Positions 53,677 to 62,218 of a stretch of 62,596 nucleotides of DNA are shown piece by piece. The notes under the pieces were generated by a model. The model did not search any database. It saw only the letters and a program-made list of their open reading frames with translations, and had not been told where the DNA came from. The translations under genes were made by a program, and so were the position numbers. Numbering within the stretch: the first letter of the stretch is position 1; each line of letters opens with the position of its first letter. Source of the DNA: Spirosoma oryzae (GTDB lineage: Bacteria > Bacteroidota > Bacteroidia > Cytophagales > Spirosomataceae); the NCBI RefSeq assembly GCF_003002825.1, contig NZ_PVTE01000031.1, positions 1 to 62,596 of the forward strand, in the 5' to 3' direction.

Positions 53677-55347
53677 ATGCTACGAATTTTCTTCAGCCTT
53701 CTTTGGTCTACTCTCATACTTAGCCCGTCGCTGGCGCAGCAAAAGCCCCGGTCCGCAGCCAAAGCCGGCACGAACCGCCCAAACGTTATCCTCATCATGG
53801 TCGACGACATGGGCTACTCGGATTTAGGCTGCTACGGCTCCGAGATCAGCACACCCAACCTCGACCGACTGGCGAACGAAGGGATTCGCCTGCGCGAATT
53901 TTACAACAACTCCATCTGTGCACCCACGCGGGCGTCGCTCCTGACGGGGCAGTACCCGCACAAAGCGGGCATTGGTTATTTCGACGTAAACCTGGGCATT
54001 CCACCCTACCAGGGCTACCTGAACCGGGAGTCGCTCACGCTGGGCGAAGTGTTCCGGTCGGGCGGTTACAGCACACTGCTGTCGGGCAAATGGCACGTGG
54101 GCAAAGACAGCCTCTCCTGGCCCAATCAGCGGGGATTCGACAAGTTTTACGGGATTCTGGGTGGTGCGTCAGATTACTTCGATGTCAAGCCCCTGCCGTT
54201 TGGCACGAACCCGTATCCGGTCGCGCTCATCAAAAACAACGTCCGCCAGTACCCGAAAGACAACTCCTATTATTTCACCGACGAAGTCGGCACCAACGCG
54301 ATTCGGTTTCTGGACGAGCAACGGCAGGAAAACAAACCGTTTTTTCTGTACGTGGCGTTTACGGCTCCGCACTGGCCCCTGCAGGCCCTGCCCGAAGACA
54401 TCGCCAAATACCGGGGTAAATACGACCTGGGCTGGGATTCACTACGGGTGCAGCGCCTGAAACGCCAGAACGAACTGGGTATCCTGACCGATAATCAGAG
54501 CATCGCCCAGCACGACCCCGAAGTGCCTTACTGGGACAAACTTACCTACGATGAAAAGCAGTTCTGGAAGGCCAAAATGGAAGTGTATGCCGCGATGGTC
54601 GACCGGATGGATCAGAACGTAGGGCGGATTCTGACCAAGTTGAAAGAGCTCAAAAAAGATGACAATACGATGATCGTTTTTCTGTCGGACAACGGGGCGC
54701 AGGGCGGCTTCAACAGCTACAGCCAGCTTCGGCGCGGACTGGTGCGCAACACCGGCCCGGTCGGTACGGCGGGTTCGTTCGACTACCAGGAGCAAAACTG
54801 GGCGTACCTGTCGAATACGCCCCTGCGGCACTACAAAAATAATTTTCACGAGGGTGGCTTCGGAACATCGTTCATTGCCTGGTATCCAAAACAGATCAAA
54901 GCGGGCCGGCTGGCCAAAGGTACCGGCCACATCATCGACCTGGCACCGACCTTCTACGAGCTGGCCGGTATCACCTATCCCAGCACCTACAAGGGCACCA
55001 AAGCCAATCCGCTGACGGGCAAAAGCCTGTTGCCCGTTCTCTTCGGACAGGCTAACGAAGTCAACCGGGGCGAACCCATTTTCTGGGAGCGGGCCGGCAA
55101 CCGGGCGGTGCGTAAAGGCAACTGGAAACTCGTATCGACCTACCCCAGCTACAAATGGGAACTCTTCGACCTCACCAGCGACCGGGGCGAAACCAAAAAC
55201 CTGGCCGACGCCCGGACCGATCTGGTCAATGAATTAGCCGCTGATTACGTCCGATGGGCGGAGAAAAACGGCGTAGTCGACTACGACAGGATCAAACCAC
55301 AAAACGACATCCTTCCCGGTCAGACGTCAGCACAAACCAAAAACTAA
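53677..55347 (+). CDS. Sulfatase (arylsulfatase family S1)
   Basis: 556 residues from the ATG at 53677, which begins a signal peptide (MLRIFFSLLWSTLILSPS). A longer in-frame start at 53524 lies in the previous gene and is ignored. Active-site motif ICAPTRASLLTG (Cys 81; Thr in place of the usual Ser). VDDMGYSDLGCYG and GKWHVGKDSLSWP, then SDNGAQGGFNSY and RKGNWKLVSTYP, are all present. It is similar over its length to the 50156 gene. Confidence 0.92.
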   Translation: MLRIFFSLLWSTLILSPSLAQQKPRSAAKAGTNRPNVILIMVDDMGYSDLGCYGSEISTPNLDRLANEGIRLREFYNNSICAPTRASLLTGQYPHKAGIGYFDVNLGIPPYQGYLNRESLTLGEVFRSGGYSTLLSGKWHVGKDSLSWPNQRGFDKFYGILGGASDYFDVKPLPFGTNPYPVALIKNNVRQYPKDNSYYFTDEVGTNAIRFLDEQRQENKPFFLYVAFTAPHWPLQALPEDIAKYRGKYDLGWDSLRVQRLKRQNELGILTDNQSIAQHDPEVPYWDKLTYDEKQFWKAKMEVYAAMVDRMDQNVGRILTKLKELKKDDNTMIVFLSDNGAQGGFNSYSQLRRGLVRNTGPVGTAGSFDYQEQNWAYLSNTPLRHYKNNFHEGGFGTSFIAWYPKQIKAGRLAKGTGHIIDLAPTFYELAGITYPSTYKGTKANPLTGKSLLPVLFGQANEVNRGEPIFWERAGNRAVRKGNWKLVSTYPSYKWELFDLTSDRGETKNLADARTDLVNELAADYVRWAEKNGVVDYDRIKPQNDILPGQTSAQTKN

Positions 55348-55360
55348 ATTCTCTACAACT

Positions 55361-56065
55361 ATGACCATCAACTCCTTGCTAGTCACCAGTCTGCTGTTTC
55401 TTACGTCACTAAGGCTGAACGCCCAAACCGCTACGCTGCCGTTCGACGCCTTCGAATTCAAACTGGTGCAGGCCGGACCCCGGGCTCAGATTTTGGATGC
55501 CCGATCGGAAGAAGAGTACACGCAGAACCACCTGAAAGGGGCGGTCAGCTTCAGCGTGGCCGATCAGGCCGACTTCGCCAGAAAGAGTCAGAAGCTGGAC
55601 AAACAGGCACCCGTCTTCATCTACTCCATCGGCAACGGCCGGAGCGGTCAATTGGCCAGCCAACTGCGGGAGGCCGGTTTTACCGACGTAACCGAATTGC
55701 CCGGTGGCCTCAGCAACTGGATCGGTTTGGGTCGCCCCGTCGAATCGACCGTTGGGCCGGGGCTGTCGTTGACCGAGTTCCGGTCGCAGCTACAGTCGAA
55801 CAAGTTGGTGCTGGTCGATTTCGGCTCGCGGTACTGCGGTTCCTGCAAAAAACTGGCCCCGACCGTCGATGCGCTGGAGAAAGAGCATGCCGCCGGGCTG
55901 AAGGTCATCCGGATCGAGGCTTACGACAACAAGGCGCTACTGAAAGAACTGGGCATTACGTCGCTGCCAACGCTGGTGCTGTACAAAAGCGACCGGGAAG
56001 TATGGAAAAAAGCGGGCGTTACGCCCAAATCAGAAATCCAGGCAACGATTGTCGAATCGCTGTAA
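55361..56065 (+). CDS. Rhodanese-thioredoxin fusion protein
   Basis: 234 residues with a signal peptide to about LNAQT. N-terminal rhodanese domain (AQILDARSEEEYTQNHLKGA), where the catalytic Cys loop reads YSIGNGRSG: Ser replaces the usual Cys. C-terminal thioredoxin domain with intact CGSCKK and the TSLPTLVLY cis-Pro loop. It probably acts in periplasmic thiol chemistry; sulfur transfer by the rhodanese half is unlikely. It starts 14 bp after a sulfatase, so it is in the same operon. Confidence 0.8.
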   Translation: MTINSLLVTSLLFLTSLRLNAQTATLPFDAFEFKLVQAGPRAQILDARSEEEYTQNHLKGAVSFSVADQADFARKSQKLDKQAPVFIYSIGNGRSGQLASQLREAGFTDVTELPGGLSNWIGLGRPVESTVGPGLSLTEFRSQLQSNKLVLVDFGSRYCGSCKKLAPTVDALEKEHAAGLKVIRIEAYDNKALLKELGITSLPTLVLYKSDREVWKKAGVTPKSEIQATIVESL

Positions 56066-56180
56066 CCACCTTTTAGATAACCGCGCTACATTTTACCGGT
56101 AGGCGCGGCGTACGAGCATTCTTTTGCCAATACGTCATTTATGAGGAGGATTATTCGTAACCCATCTTGAGCAACCAGCC

Positions 56181-57665
56181 ATGAAACGCCTACCGGATTC
56201 TCTCTTCGTGCTAGTACTCCTTACAATCAGCCCTGTACTAGTTATCAGGTTGGTTCATCCAGTCGACGACGGTCCGACCCGGCCGGGTACTCTGCCTCTA
56301 TCAGGCCGGCCCAACATCGTCTTCATCCTGGCCGACGATCTGGGTTACGGCGACATTGGTGTCAACGGGCAGAAGCTAATCCAAACACCCAACATCGACC
56401 GGCTGGCGGCCGAGGGGATGCGCTTCACGCAGTTCTATGCCGGCACGTCGGTCTGCGCCCCCTCGCGGTCTGCGCTTTTGACCGGACAGCATACGGGGCA
56501 TACGTACATCCGGGGTAACAAAGGCGTCGACCCTGAAGGGCAGCAACCCATCGCCGACTCGGTCGTCACCATCGCCGAACTGCTGCATAAAGCAGGGTAC
56601 ACAACGGCGGCTTTCGGCAAGTGGGGCCTCGGCCCGGTCGGCTCCGCCGGCGATCCGCTCAAACAAGGCTTCGACCAGTTCTATGGCTACAACTGCCAGA
56701 GTCTGGCGCACCGTTACTACCCGAATCACCTCTGGAACAACGCGCAGCAAGTTGTGCTGCCCGGCAACCAGCACCTGCGTACACCCCGGCAGTATGCACC
56801 GGATCTGATCCAGCAACAGGCCCTGACATTCATTGGAGCCCAATCCAGCCAACAGCCTTTTTTCCTGTTCCTACCCTACATACTGCCCCATGCGGAGCTA
56901 CTAGTACCGGACGACAGCATTTTCCGGGCTTACAAAGGCCGGTTTGCGGAGAAACCCTACAAAGGCGCGGATTACGGTCCTGACGCAACGACTGGTGGGT
57001 ACACCTCACAACCGTACCCGCGCGCAACATTTGCCGCTATGGTTACCCGGCTCGACCTGTACGTGGGGCAGGTGCTGGCGAAACTGAAAGAACAGGGGCT
57101 GGACCAGAACACGCTGGTCATTTTCTCGAGCGACAACGGACCCCATATCGAAGGGGGTGCCGATCCGGTTTTTTTCAACAGCGGTGGCGGTTTCCGTGGT
57201 GTCAAGCGTGACCTCTACGAAGGCGGCATCCGCGAACCGTTCATCGCACGCTGGCCGGGCACGATCAACCCCGGAACCCGCAGCGAGTATATCGGCGCTT
57301 TCTGGGATTTGTTGCCAACGTTTGCCGAACTGGCCGGCGTCAACAACCTGCCGCCGACGGATGGGCTTTCGTTCGTTCCGGCCCTGACCGGCAACGGCAC
57401 GCAGCGACAACACGACTACCTATACTGGGAATTTCACGAGCAGGGTGGCAAACAGGCTATTCGGCAGGGCAACTGGAAAGCCGTTCGCCTGCATGCGGTC
57501 ACCCAACCCGATGCCCCCCCCGAACTCTACAATCTGGCAACCGACCGGGCCGAAAAACGTAACCTGGCCAGTCAATACCCAGAGCGGACCAGGCAACTTG
57601 GTCAGCTGATGAATCAGGCACACCAGCCATCCCCCTTGTTTCCCTTCGGTGCCGAGGGCCGTTAG
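56181..57665 (+). CDS. Sulfatase (arylsulfatase family S1)
   Basis: 494 residues with an N-terminal hydrophobic segment. FILADDLGYGDIGVNG and the motif VCAPSRSALLTGQHTG (Cys 92) are present, then AFGKWGLGPVGSAG, SSDNGPH, and QGNWKAVRLHA. It belongs to the S1 branch near bacterial arylsulfatase A types. 115 bp separate it from the rhodanese gene, so it may have its own promoter. Confidence 0.92.
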   Translation: MKRLPDSLFVLVLLTISPVLVIRLVHPVDDGPTRPGTLPLSGRPNIVFILADDLGYGDIGVNGQKLIQTPNIDRLAAEGMRFTQFYAGTSVCAPSRSALLTGQHTGHTYIRGNKGVDPEGQQPIADSVVTIAELLHKAGYTTAAFGKWGLGPVGSAGDPLKQGFDQFYGYNCQSLAHRYYPNHLWNNAQQVVLPGNQHLRTPRQYAPDLIQQQALTFIGAQSSQQPFFLFLPYILPHAELLVPDDSIFRAYKGRFAEKPYKGADYGPDATTGGYTSQPYPRATFAAMVTRLDLYVGQVLAKLKEQGLDQNTLVIFSSDNGPHIEGGADPVFFNSGGGFRGVKRDLYEGGIREPFIARWPGTINPGTRSEYIGAFWDLLPTFAELAGVNNLPPTDGLSFVPALTGNGTQRQHDYLYWEFHEQGGKQAIRQGNWKAVRLHAVTQPDAPPELYNLATDRAEKRNLASQYPERTRQLGQLMNQAHQPSPLFPFGAEGR

Positions 57666-57706
57666 CGATTCTGCTTCAACACCACCAGCCCACTTCCAGC
57701 CTATTT

Positions 57707-58624
57707 ATAAAAAACCTGTTGGTTCCTGGCATCCTTTTAAGCGGTTACTTACTGCTGGGGGCCACACCACCCAAAAATACGGCTGTTAAAAAAGCCCCGT
57801 TAAAACCTACTATTTTACTCATCTTCACCGATGATCTGGGCTATGGCGATATTGGTACCTACGGCGCTACAGATATTCGCACTCCGAATATTGATGGGCT
57901 GGCGCAGAAAGGATTACCATTCACGTCGTTTTATTCGGGCAATCCCGTTTGTAGCCCCTCGCGGGCAGGTCTGCTCACCGGGCGGTATCCGCGCCGACTG
58001 GGCATCAACGGGGTTTTCTTCCCGGAAAGCTATACGGGTCTGCCCGCATCGGAAGTAACAGTTGCTGAAGCGTTAAAGCAGCGTGGCTACGCGACGGGTG
58101 CCATCGGCAAGTGGCATCTGGGCCATCACCGGCAATTTCTGCCCGTACAGCACGGCTTCGACAGCTATTTCGGCATTCCTTACAGCAACGATATGGCGGG
58201 GGTTGTGTATTTCCGCAACAACGACGTGGTCGACTATACCGTTGATCAGCACATGATTACCAGAACCTACACCGAGGAAGCGATCCGCTTTATCGATCAG
58301 CACAAACGCGGCCCGTTTTTTCTGTACCTCGCCCACAACATGCCCCACGTCCCACTCTACGCGTCGGCGGCATTTGAAGGCAAGTCAAAACGGGGTTTGT
58401 ATAGCGACGTGATTGAAGAAATCGACTGGAGCGTGGACGAGGTCGTCAAGGCGCTGAAGAAAAACGGCCTGGTCGAGAATACGCTGGTCATCTTTACCAG
58501 CGACAATGGCCCCTGGCTGGCTTACGATGTGGACGGCGGGTCGGCCGGGCCCCTGCGAGAAGGCAAACAGACGACCTTCGAAGGCGGTATGCGCGTGCCG
58601 GCGGTGATGTACTGGCCTGCAGTC
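57707..58624 (+). pseudogene. Truncated sulfatase
   Basis: About 306 residues of a sulfatase: IFTDDLGYGDIGTYGA, VCSPSRAGLLTG with the active-site Cys, AIGKWHLGHHRQF, SDNGPWLAYDVDGG and FEGGMRVPAVMYWP. The frame is cut after the last of these by the end of a decayed IS3 copy at 58625. The N-terminus reads IKNLLVPGILLSGYLLLGAT, a signal peptide whose first codon is ATA at 57707; no ATG fits before it, and the first available alternative is TTG at 57719. It is therefore broken at both ends. Confidence 0.82.
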
Positions 58625-59340
58625 TGTGTTAGTCCCCGTTCGGCATACCGATTACGGTTAAACCTTAAGCCGCTTCTTTAAATTCAATTGTTCTGGGCCG
58701 CCGGGCGGTCAAAAAGCCGAATACCCGGTGCGGCCATTTACTGGTATAAGTGTCTAGCCATTGATCAACTATATGTCCGCACTCAGACTAAGTCCGCCAA
58801 TGAGTAGACGTTCAGTACTTCCTGGTGAAACGTTCAACGTGGGCGTGCTGAGCCGGTTACCCGGTTAAATCCGATGTAACCCGATTCCCTGCCGTTCGTA
58901 CCTTTCGCTTAACTGAGTACCAATGAATCTGGCTCGTTACGCTTCGCTTTTCAGCGGTTACAACATAGTTTGATTGGGGGGCGGTATGCGTCAACTAGTC
59001 GTTGTAAAAGCCGAATTACTTACCCGGTGGCTAACGGGTAGTCTGCTTCTTTCTCCGGAGCCTGCCGCCGGGTGGCCGGTGCCATTATAATCATCCAACA
59101 CGTTAAGAAATCAGAATCGTCGGCCATAACGCATAGCGCCGCTTCACCCGGCGACCACGTAAAGTCCAGCGACTATATGTTTGCAGCCTTCGGTTCTATA
59201 AGTAGCTGAACTGGTTGGCGTTCGCGTCACGGCAAACTTATGCCCATCTGACGATACAATCGCCAAGTACGTTTTTCCGGGCTTGGTTTATATACTGCTA
59301 ACTGGCTCCTATACTTACTCAAACCTAATTGTCTCTTAAA
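58625..59340 (-). mobile_element. Decayed IS3-family copy, related to the element at 1-993
   Basis: On the minus strand the protein line can be followed in pieces: KRTWRLYRQMGISLP (near 59265), RQPVQLLIEPKAANI then a stop then SLDF, GRRF-stop-FLNVLDDYN, VIRLLQRLVDAY, IVDQWLDTY, and EFKEAA-stop at 58664. All match the OrfB at 46-953, with many stops and frameshifts. The right end TGTGTTAGTCCCC lies inside the sulfatase gene. It carries one clear micro-insertion (58693-58707) and GC-rich stretches at about 59063-59080 and 59140-59157 that may be decayed ones. Confidence 0.8.
58693..58707 (+). repeat. GC micro-hairpin insertion, 15-bp type (copy 8)
   Basis: CTGGGCCGCCGGGCG, one mismatch from copy 6. 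Stem CTGG/CCGG (one G-T pair), loop GCCG, tail GCG. It lies in the decayed IS3 copy; removal gives FLT-TIEFKEAA on the minus strand, where the sister element at 1-993 has FLTPKEFKEAA. Confidence 0.75.
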
Positions 59341-59487
59341 AATGATCCTCCGTGAGATAAGAAATCGGTACTTTCTATCCGGCTGAATAACAGTTTTGGC
59401 AGAGTATTAGAAACAGATTAACGCCACCCTGAGGTACAAAACCCATTGAAGGTAATTGGGTATTTTTACGCTAAGATCAACAAACAA

Positions 59488-60417
59488 ATGATAAAATACC
59501 TAGGCTTCATTGTTGCCACGACACTATCCTGTTCGGCTATTGCACAATCTAGTTCGCCTGTCGAGCAGTCGACTCCCTTCCAGATGGTTGTTAATTCAGG
59601 AAACCGACCAATGGTCAACGGCACGCTCAACGAATTTCCGGTCGTGTTTGATGTGCATTCAAATGCAGACTTCTACATGCAGATCTCGCACAAAGCTGCC
59701 GATTCAGCTAGAATTGAGGATCGAATTCATATCGATTCTTTCGGCATCTCCTCGCCGGGACAAGTCAGTTCACTAGGGCGCGACAGTGCTTTCGTCAATA
59801 CGCTCACTGTGGGAAAGGCTACGTTTGTCAGAGCGCCTGCTTCTGTATTCGAAACGCCATCTGACTACAACCATGGCATGCTGGGCTTACGCTGGTTGAC
59901 CGGGAACCACGCCGTGGTCGATTTTGCAAAAAACAATGTCATTATCAACCCAACGAAATCGTCATCGCAAGCCCGTCGGGAAGCATTATTAGCGTCGGGC
60001 TACGTTGCCATACCAATGCAACGATCCGCCAAAGATGACCGTTATTACATCCTAGTCACGCTCAATGGCGTTACTCAGCCAATGGTCGTTAGCACCGTAG
60101 CGAGCAACACACTAGATACCGAGTTCGCCAAACGGGCTAAGATCAAATCGATAGCGACGGGAGAAACGTACGGAGGTCCCACCGGGACGACGGGGCAGGT
60201 ATACGAAGTTAATCAGCCGGTAAGATTACAGGTAGGGGCCGCTTCGCTTCTGATAAAGCAAGCAATCGTCGAGGACATTTACGCTTACTCGGCTATGAAA
60301 CGAGAAAAAAAGCAGGCCGATCAAACGGCAGGTATGCTAGCTGCTGATTTCTTAATAACTAACGGGGCGGTAGTCGATTTTGGCGCTAAAACATTATTCG
60401 TTAAGCCGGGAAAGTAA
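59488..60417 (+). CDS. Retropepsin-like (aspartyl protease fold) secreted protein, catalytic motifs degenerate
   Basis: 309 residues from the ATG at 59488 (a TTG at 59446 is in frame but lies before the signal peptide). Signal peptide cut near SAIAQSS. The layout is that of Bacteroidota clan AA peptidases: NEFPVVFDVHSN where active enzymes have a DTGA-like loop, MLGLRWLTGNHAVVDF (the usual conserved GLD/GL..L..VVDF part), a second half with TQPMVVSTVASN in place of the second DTG, and AADFLITNGAVVDFGAKTLFVK. Both catalytic loops lack the Asp-Thr-Gly, so it is probably not an active protease. It stands alone between two IS remnants. Confidence 0.7.
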   Translation: MIKYLGFIVATTLSCSAIAQSSSPVEQSTPFQMVVNSGNRPMVNGTLNEFPVVFDVHSNADFYMQISHKAADSARIEDRIHIDSFGISSPGQVSSLGRDSAFVNTLTVGKATFVRAPASVFETPSDYNHGMLGLRWLTGNHAVVDFAKNNVIINPTKSSSQARREALLASGYVAIPMQRSAKDDRYYILVTLNGVTQPMVVSTVASNTLDTEFAKRAKIKSIATGETYGGPTGTTGQVYEVNQPVRLQVGAASLLIKQAIVEDIYAYSAMKREKKQADQTAGMLAADFLITNGAVVDFGAKTLFVKPGK

Positions 60418-61021
60418 CTGTAAAAGCTACGAGGGCCAGGGTACCCGGTAGCAACTCACTCGGGATTGCAAACTAAGGGTAGTGTTACTTATTCAGTAGA
60501 AGCCAAGGGGTCAGGCGACATGGTCTAAAAAAACTCGGACGCGAACCTTGCTTAATTTCGTCTGAAGTAAACCAGTCAAAACATAGTTCACGAAAGTATG
60601 ACACCGGGTCTAGCAGGATCGCCAACCCTATGGCAGGGACCACCACGCCGAGTATGGGCAGGCAGTGGACTCTTCGCGAAGGCAAACCGGCGATGCTCAG
60701 GGCTTTCTCTCCGGTAGCCCGCTAGCTGACACATGCGGGTTGGCGGGTTGATTATTCGCTGGTGAGTTGCAGAATCGTTGACTATTCCCAGCACACAATT
60801 ATAGACGGTGTACTACCCACCAGACGCATTATTGATTCATGCATTAGTTCGTGGAGCCGCTAACTCGTAGTAATGGCCCTAGTTTCTCAGAACATACATT
60901 GAACAATTATAAACTTTACAGACTTACTCACGGATTAATAACGGAGGTGAAAGCTCCGATCACACTGGTATTGGGGTTCTTCTTCCAAACGTGCGGATTT
61001 ACTCGCCACCAAACTAAAAAC
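60418..61021. other. 600 bp of degraded DNA, no confident gene
   Basis: Short frames on both strands are broken by stops. A minus-strand frame of 66 codons (60485-60685) and a plus-strand frame of 75 codons (60851-61078) have no recognisable motif. The region appears to be the remains of an earlier insertion or gene. Confidence 0.5.
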
Positions 61022-61409
61022 TTAGTTATTACCCGTATCTCGAAGCGGCCGACGGTGGGTGGAGTCAAGGTCGCCTGAGTTGGTAAACGTATATTTACTC
61101 AGCCGATTGATATGCTCATACCGACAGGGGGACAGGGAGTCGAAGTGAGCTTCATCGACTGCATAGCCTTCAGCGTGTAGCTGGCGCAGCACCTCCTGCA
61201 TATATATTGTGTTTCAGAGTAGTACCGCGCTGGTCAACAGCGTCAGACAACGCGCCGACTCACTTTGGTCTTCTTCCTGTTTACGCCGGATCAGCCCGTC
61301 ACTGCCGAACCAAAGCCACGACCGTAGCGCGTGCAGTTCCTCCCCCCTTGTTAAGTTGGGCATTGATGCGTCGGCGTAGTGGCTGGCTTTGCAGATAGCG
61401 CAGGATGAA
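61022..61409 (-). pseudogene. Tn3-family transposase, C-terminal fragment
   Basis: On the minus strand from 61409: ILRYLQSQPLRRRINAQLNKG, then (after one extra G in a G-run) ELHALRSWLWFGSDGLIRRK, RCLTLLTSAVLL, stop, NTIYMQEVLRQLHAEGYAVDE and LSPCRYEHINRLSKYTF, ending RPLRDTGNN and TAA at 61022-61024. These are typical of the DDE_Tnp_Tn3 C-terminus. The TGA (61214-61216) sits where Trp is expected. It is cut at 61409 by the junction with the next IS3 element, so the transposon is dead. Confidence 0.82.
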
Positions 61410-61425
61410 CGGGGCCGCCCGTGCG
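61410..61425 (+). repeat. GC micro-hairpin insertion, 16-bp type (copy 9)
   Basis: CGGGGCCGCCCGTGCG, identical to copy 3. It sits at the exact join between the Tn3 fragment and the IS3 element, with flanks GATGAA and GTTTAA. Confidence 0.88.
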
Positions 61426-61524
61426 GTTTAACATTCCGATCATAAAAAAGCCTGGCGCCAAGCGGCCGAAAAATTGACTCGTCGCTACCCTCTGGTGGGT
61501 ATGGAGTTGATTTGTCGACTGTTT

Positions 61525-61538
61525 GCGGACGCCGCGCG
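61525..61538 (+). repeat. GC micro-hairpin insertion, 14-bp type (copy 10)
   Basis: GCGGACGCCGCGCG, one base different from copy 1 (loop ACG in place of CCG). Removal restores CTG TTT GGC CGA GTG, Leu-Phe-Gly-Arg-Val. Confidence 0.9.
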
Positions 61539-61865
61539 GGCCGAGTGCGTCAAGCCTGGTATGCGGCTACCCGGCGGCAAGAGAAAACTATCTTTCAGAC
61601 TGATGCTATTTTGCAGGAGGTCAGACGGATACGACGTGAAGTTCCTGGTATGGGAACGCACAAACTGCATAATGAGCTGAGAACATTTCTGACTCGACAT
61701 CAAATAAAGTTCGGTCGGGATCGGCTACATATGCTCCTAAAGGAACATGGTATGTTGGCTAAAAAGAAGGCTAGCAAGGTGGCTACGACCGAGTCCAATC
61801 ATCCACACTATAAGTATCCGAACAAGGTTAAGAACTTAAAACCAACTCGCATCAATGAACTGTGG

Positions 61866-61881
61866 CAGGGCCGCCTGTGCG
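61866..61881 (+). repeat. GC micro-hairpin insertion, 16-bp type (copy 11)
   Basis: CAGGGCCGCCTGTGCG. Stem CAGG/CCTG, loop GCCG, tail TGCG. Compared with copy 3 both stem positions changed, G-to-A on the left and C-to-T on the right, so the pair is kept. Removal joins GAA CTG TGG to GTA AGC GAC, restoring ELWVSD beside the first catalytic Asp. Confidence 0.9.
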
Positions 61882-61966
61882 GTAAGCGACTTGACCTACA
61901 TTCCAGTAGGCGCTAATTATGCTTATCTGTACGTGATTATGGATGCCTTTTCGCGTAAGATCGTTG

Positions 61967-61982
61967 CCGGGCCGCCGGGGCG
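61967..61982 (+). repeat. GC micro-hairpin insertion, 16-bp type (copy 12)
   Basis: CCGGGCCGCCGGGGCG. Stem CCGG/CCGG, loop GCCG, tail GGCG. Removal gives ATC GTT GGT TGG TCA (Ile-Val-Gly-Trp-Ser), the common IS3 KIVGW line. Confidence 0.9.
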
Positions 61983-62218
61983 GTTGGTCATTGCAGAAAA
62001 CTATGCATGCCAAAGGGGCACTCAACGCATTAAAGATGGCCTTATCCGCTCGTAAGGACATCAGCCAACCCCTCACTCACCATTCCGACCGAGGTGGGCA
62101 GTACTGTTCGTGGGCTTATGTGCAACGCCTTCGGCAGGCCAATGCCATAATCAGCATGACCGAGTCAGGAGATCCCAATGAGAATGCGATGGCTGAGCGA
62201 GTTCTTCGTTCATTGAAA

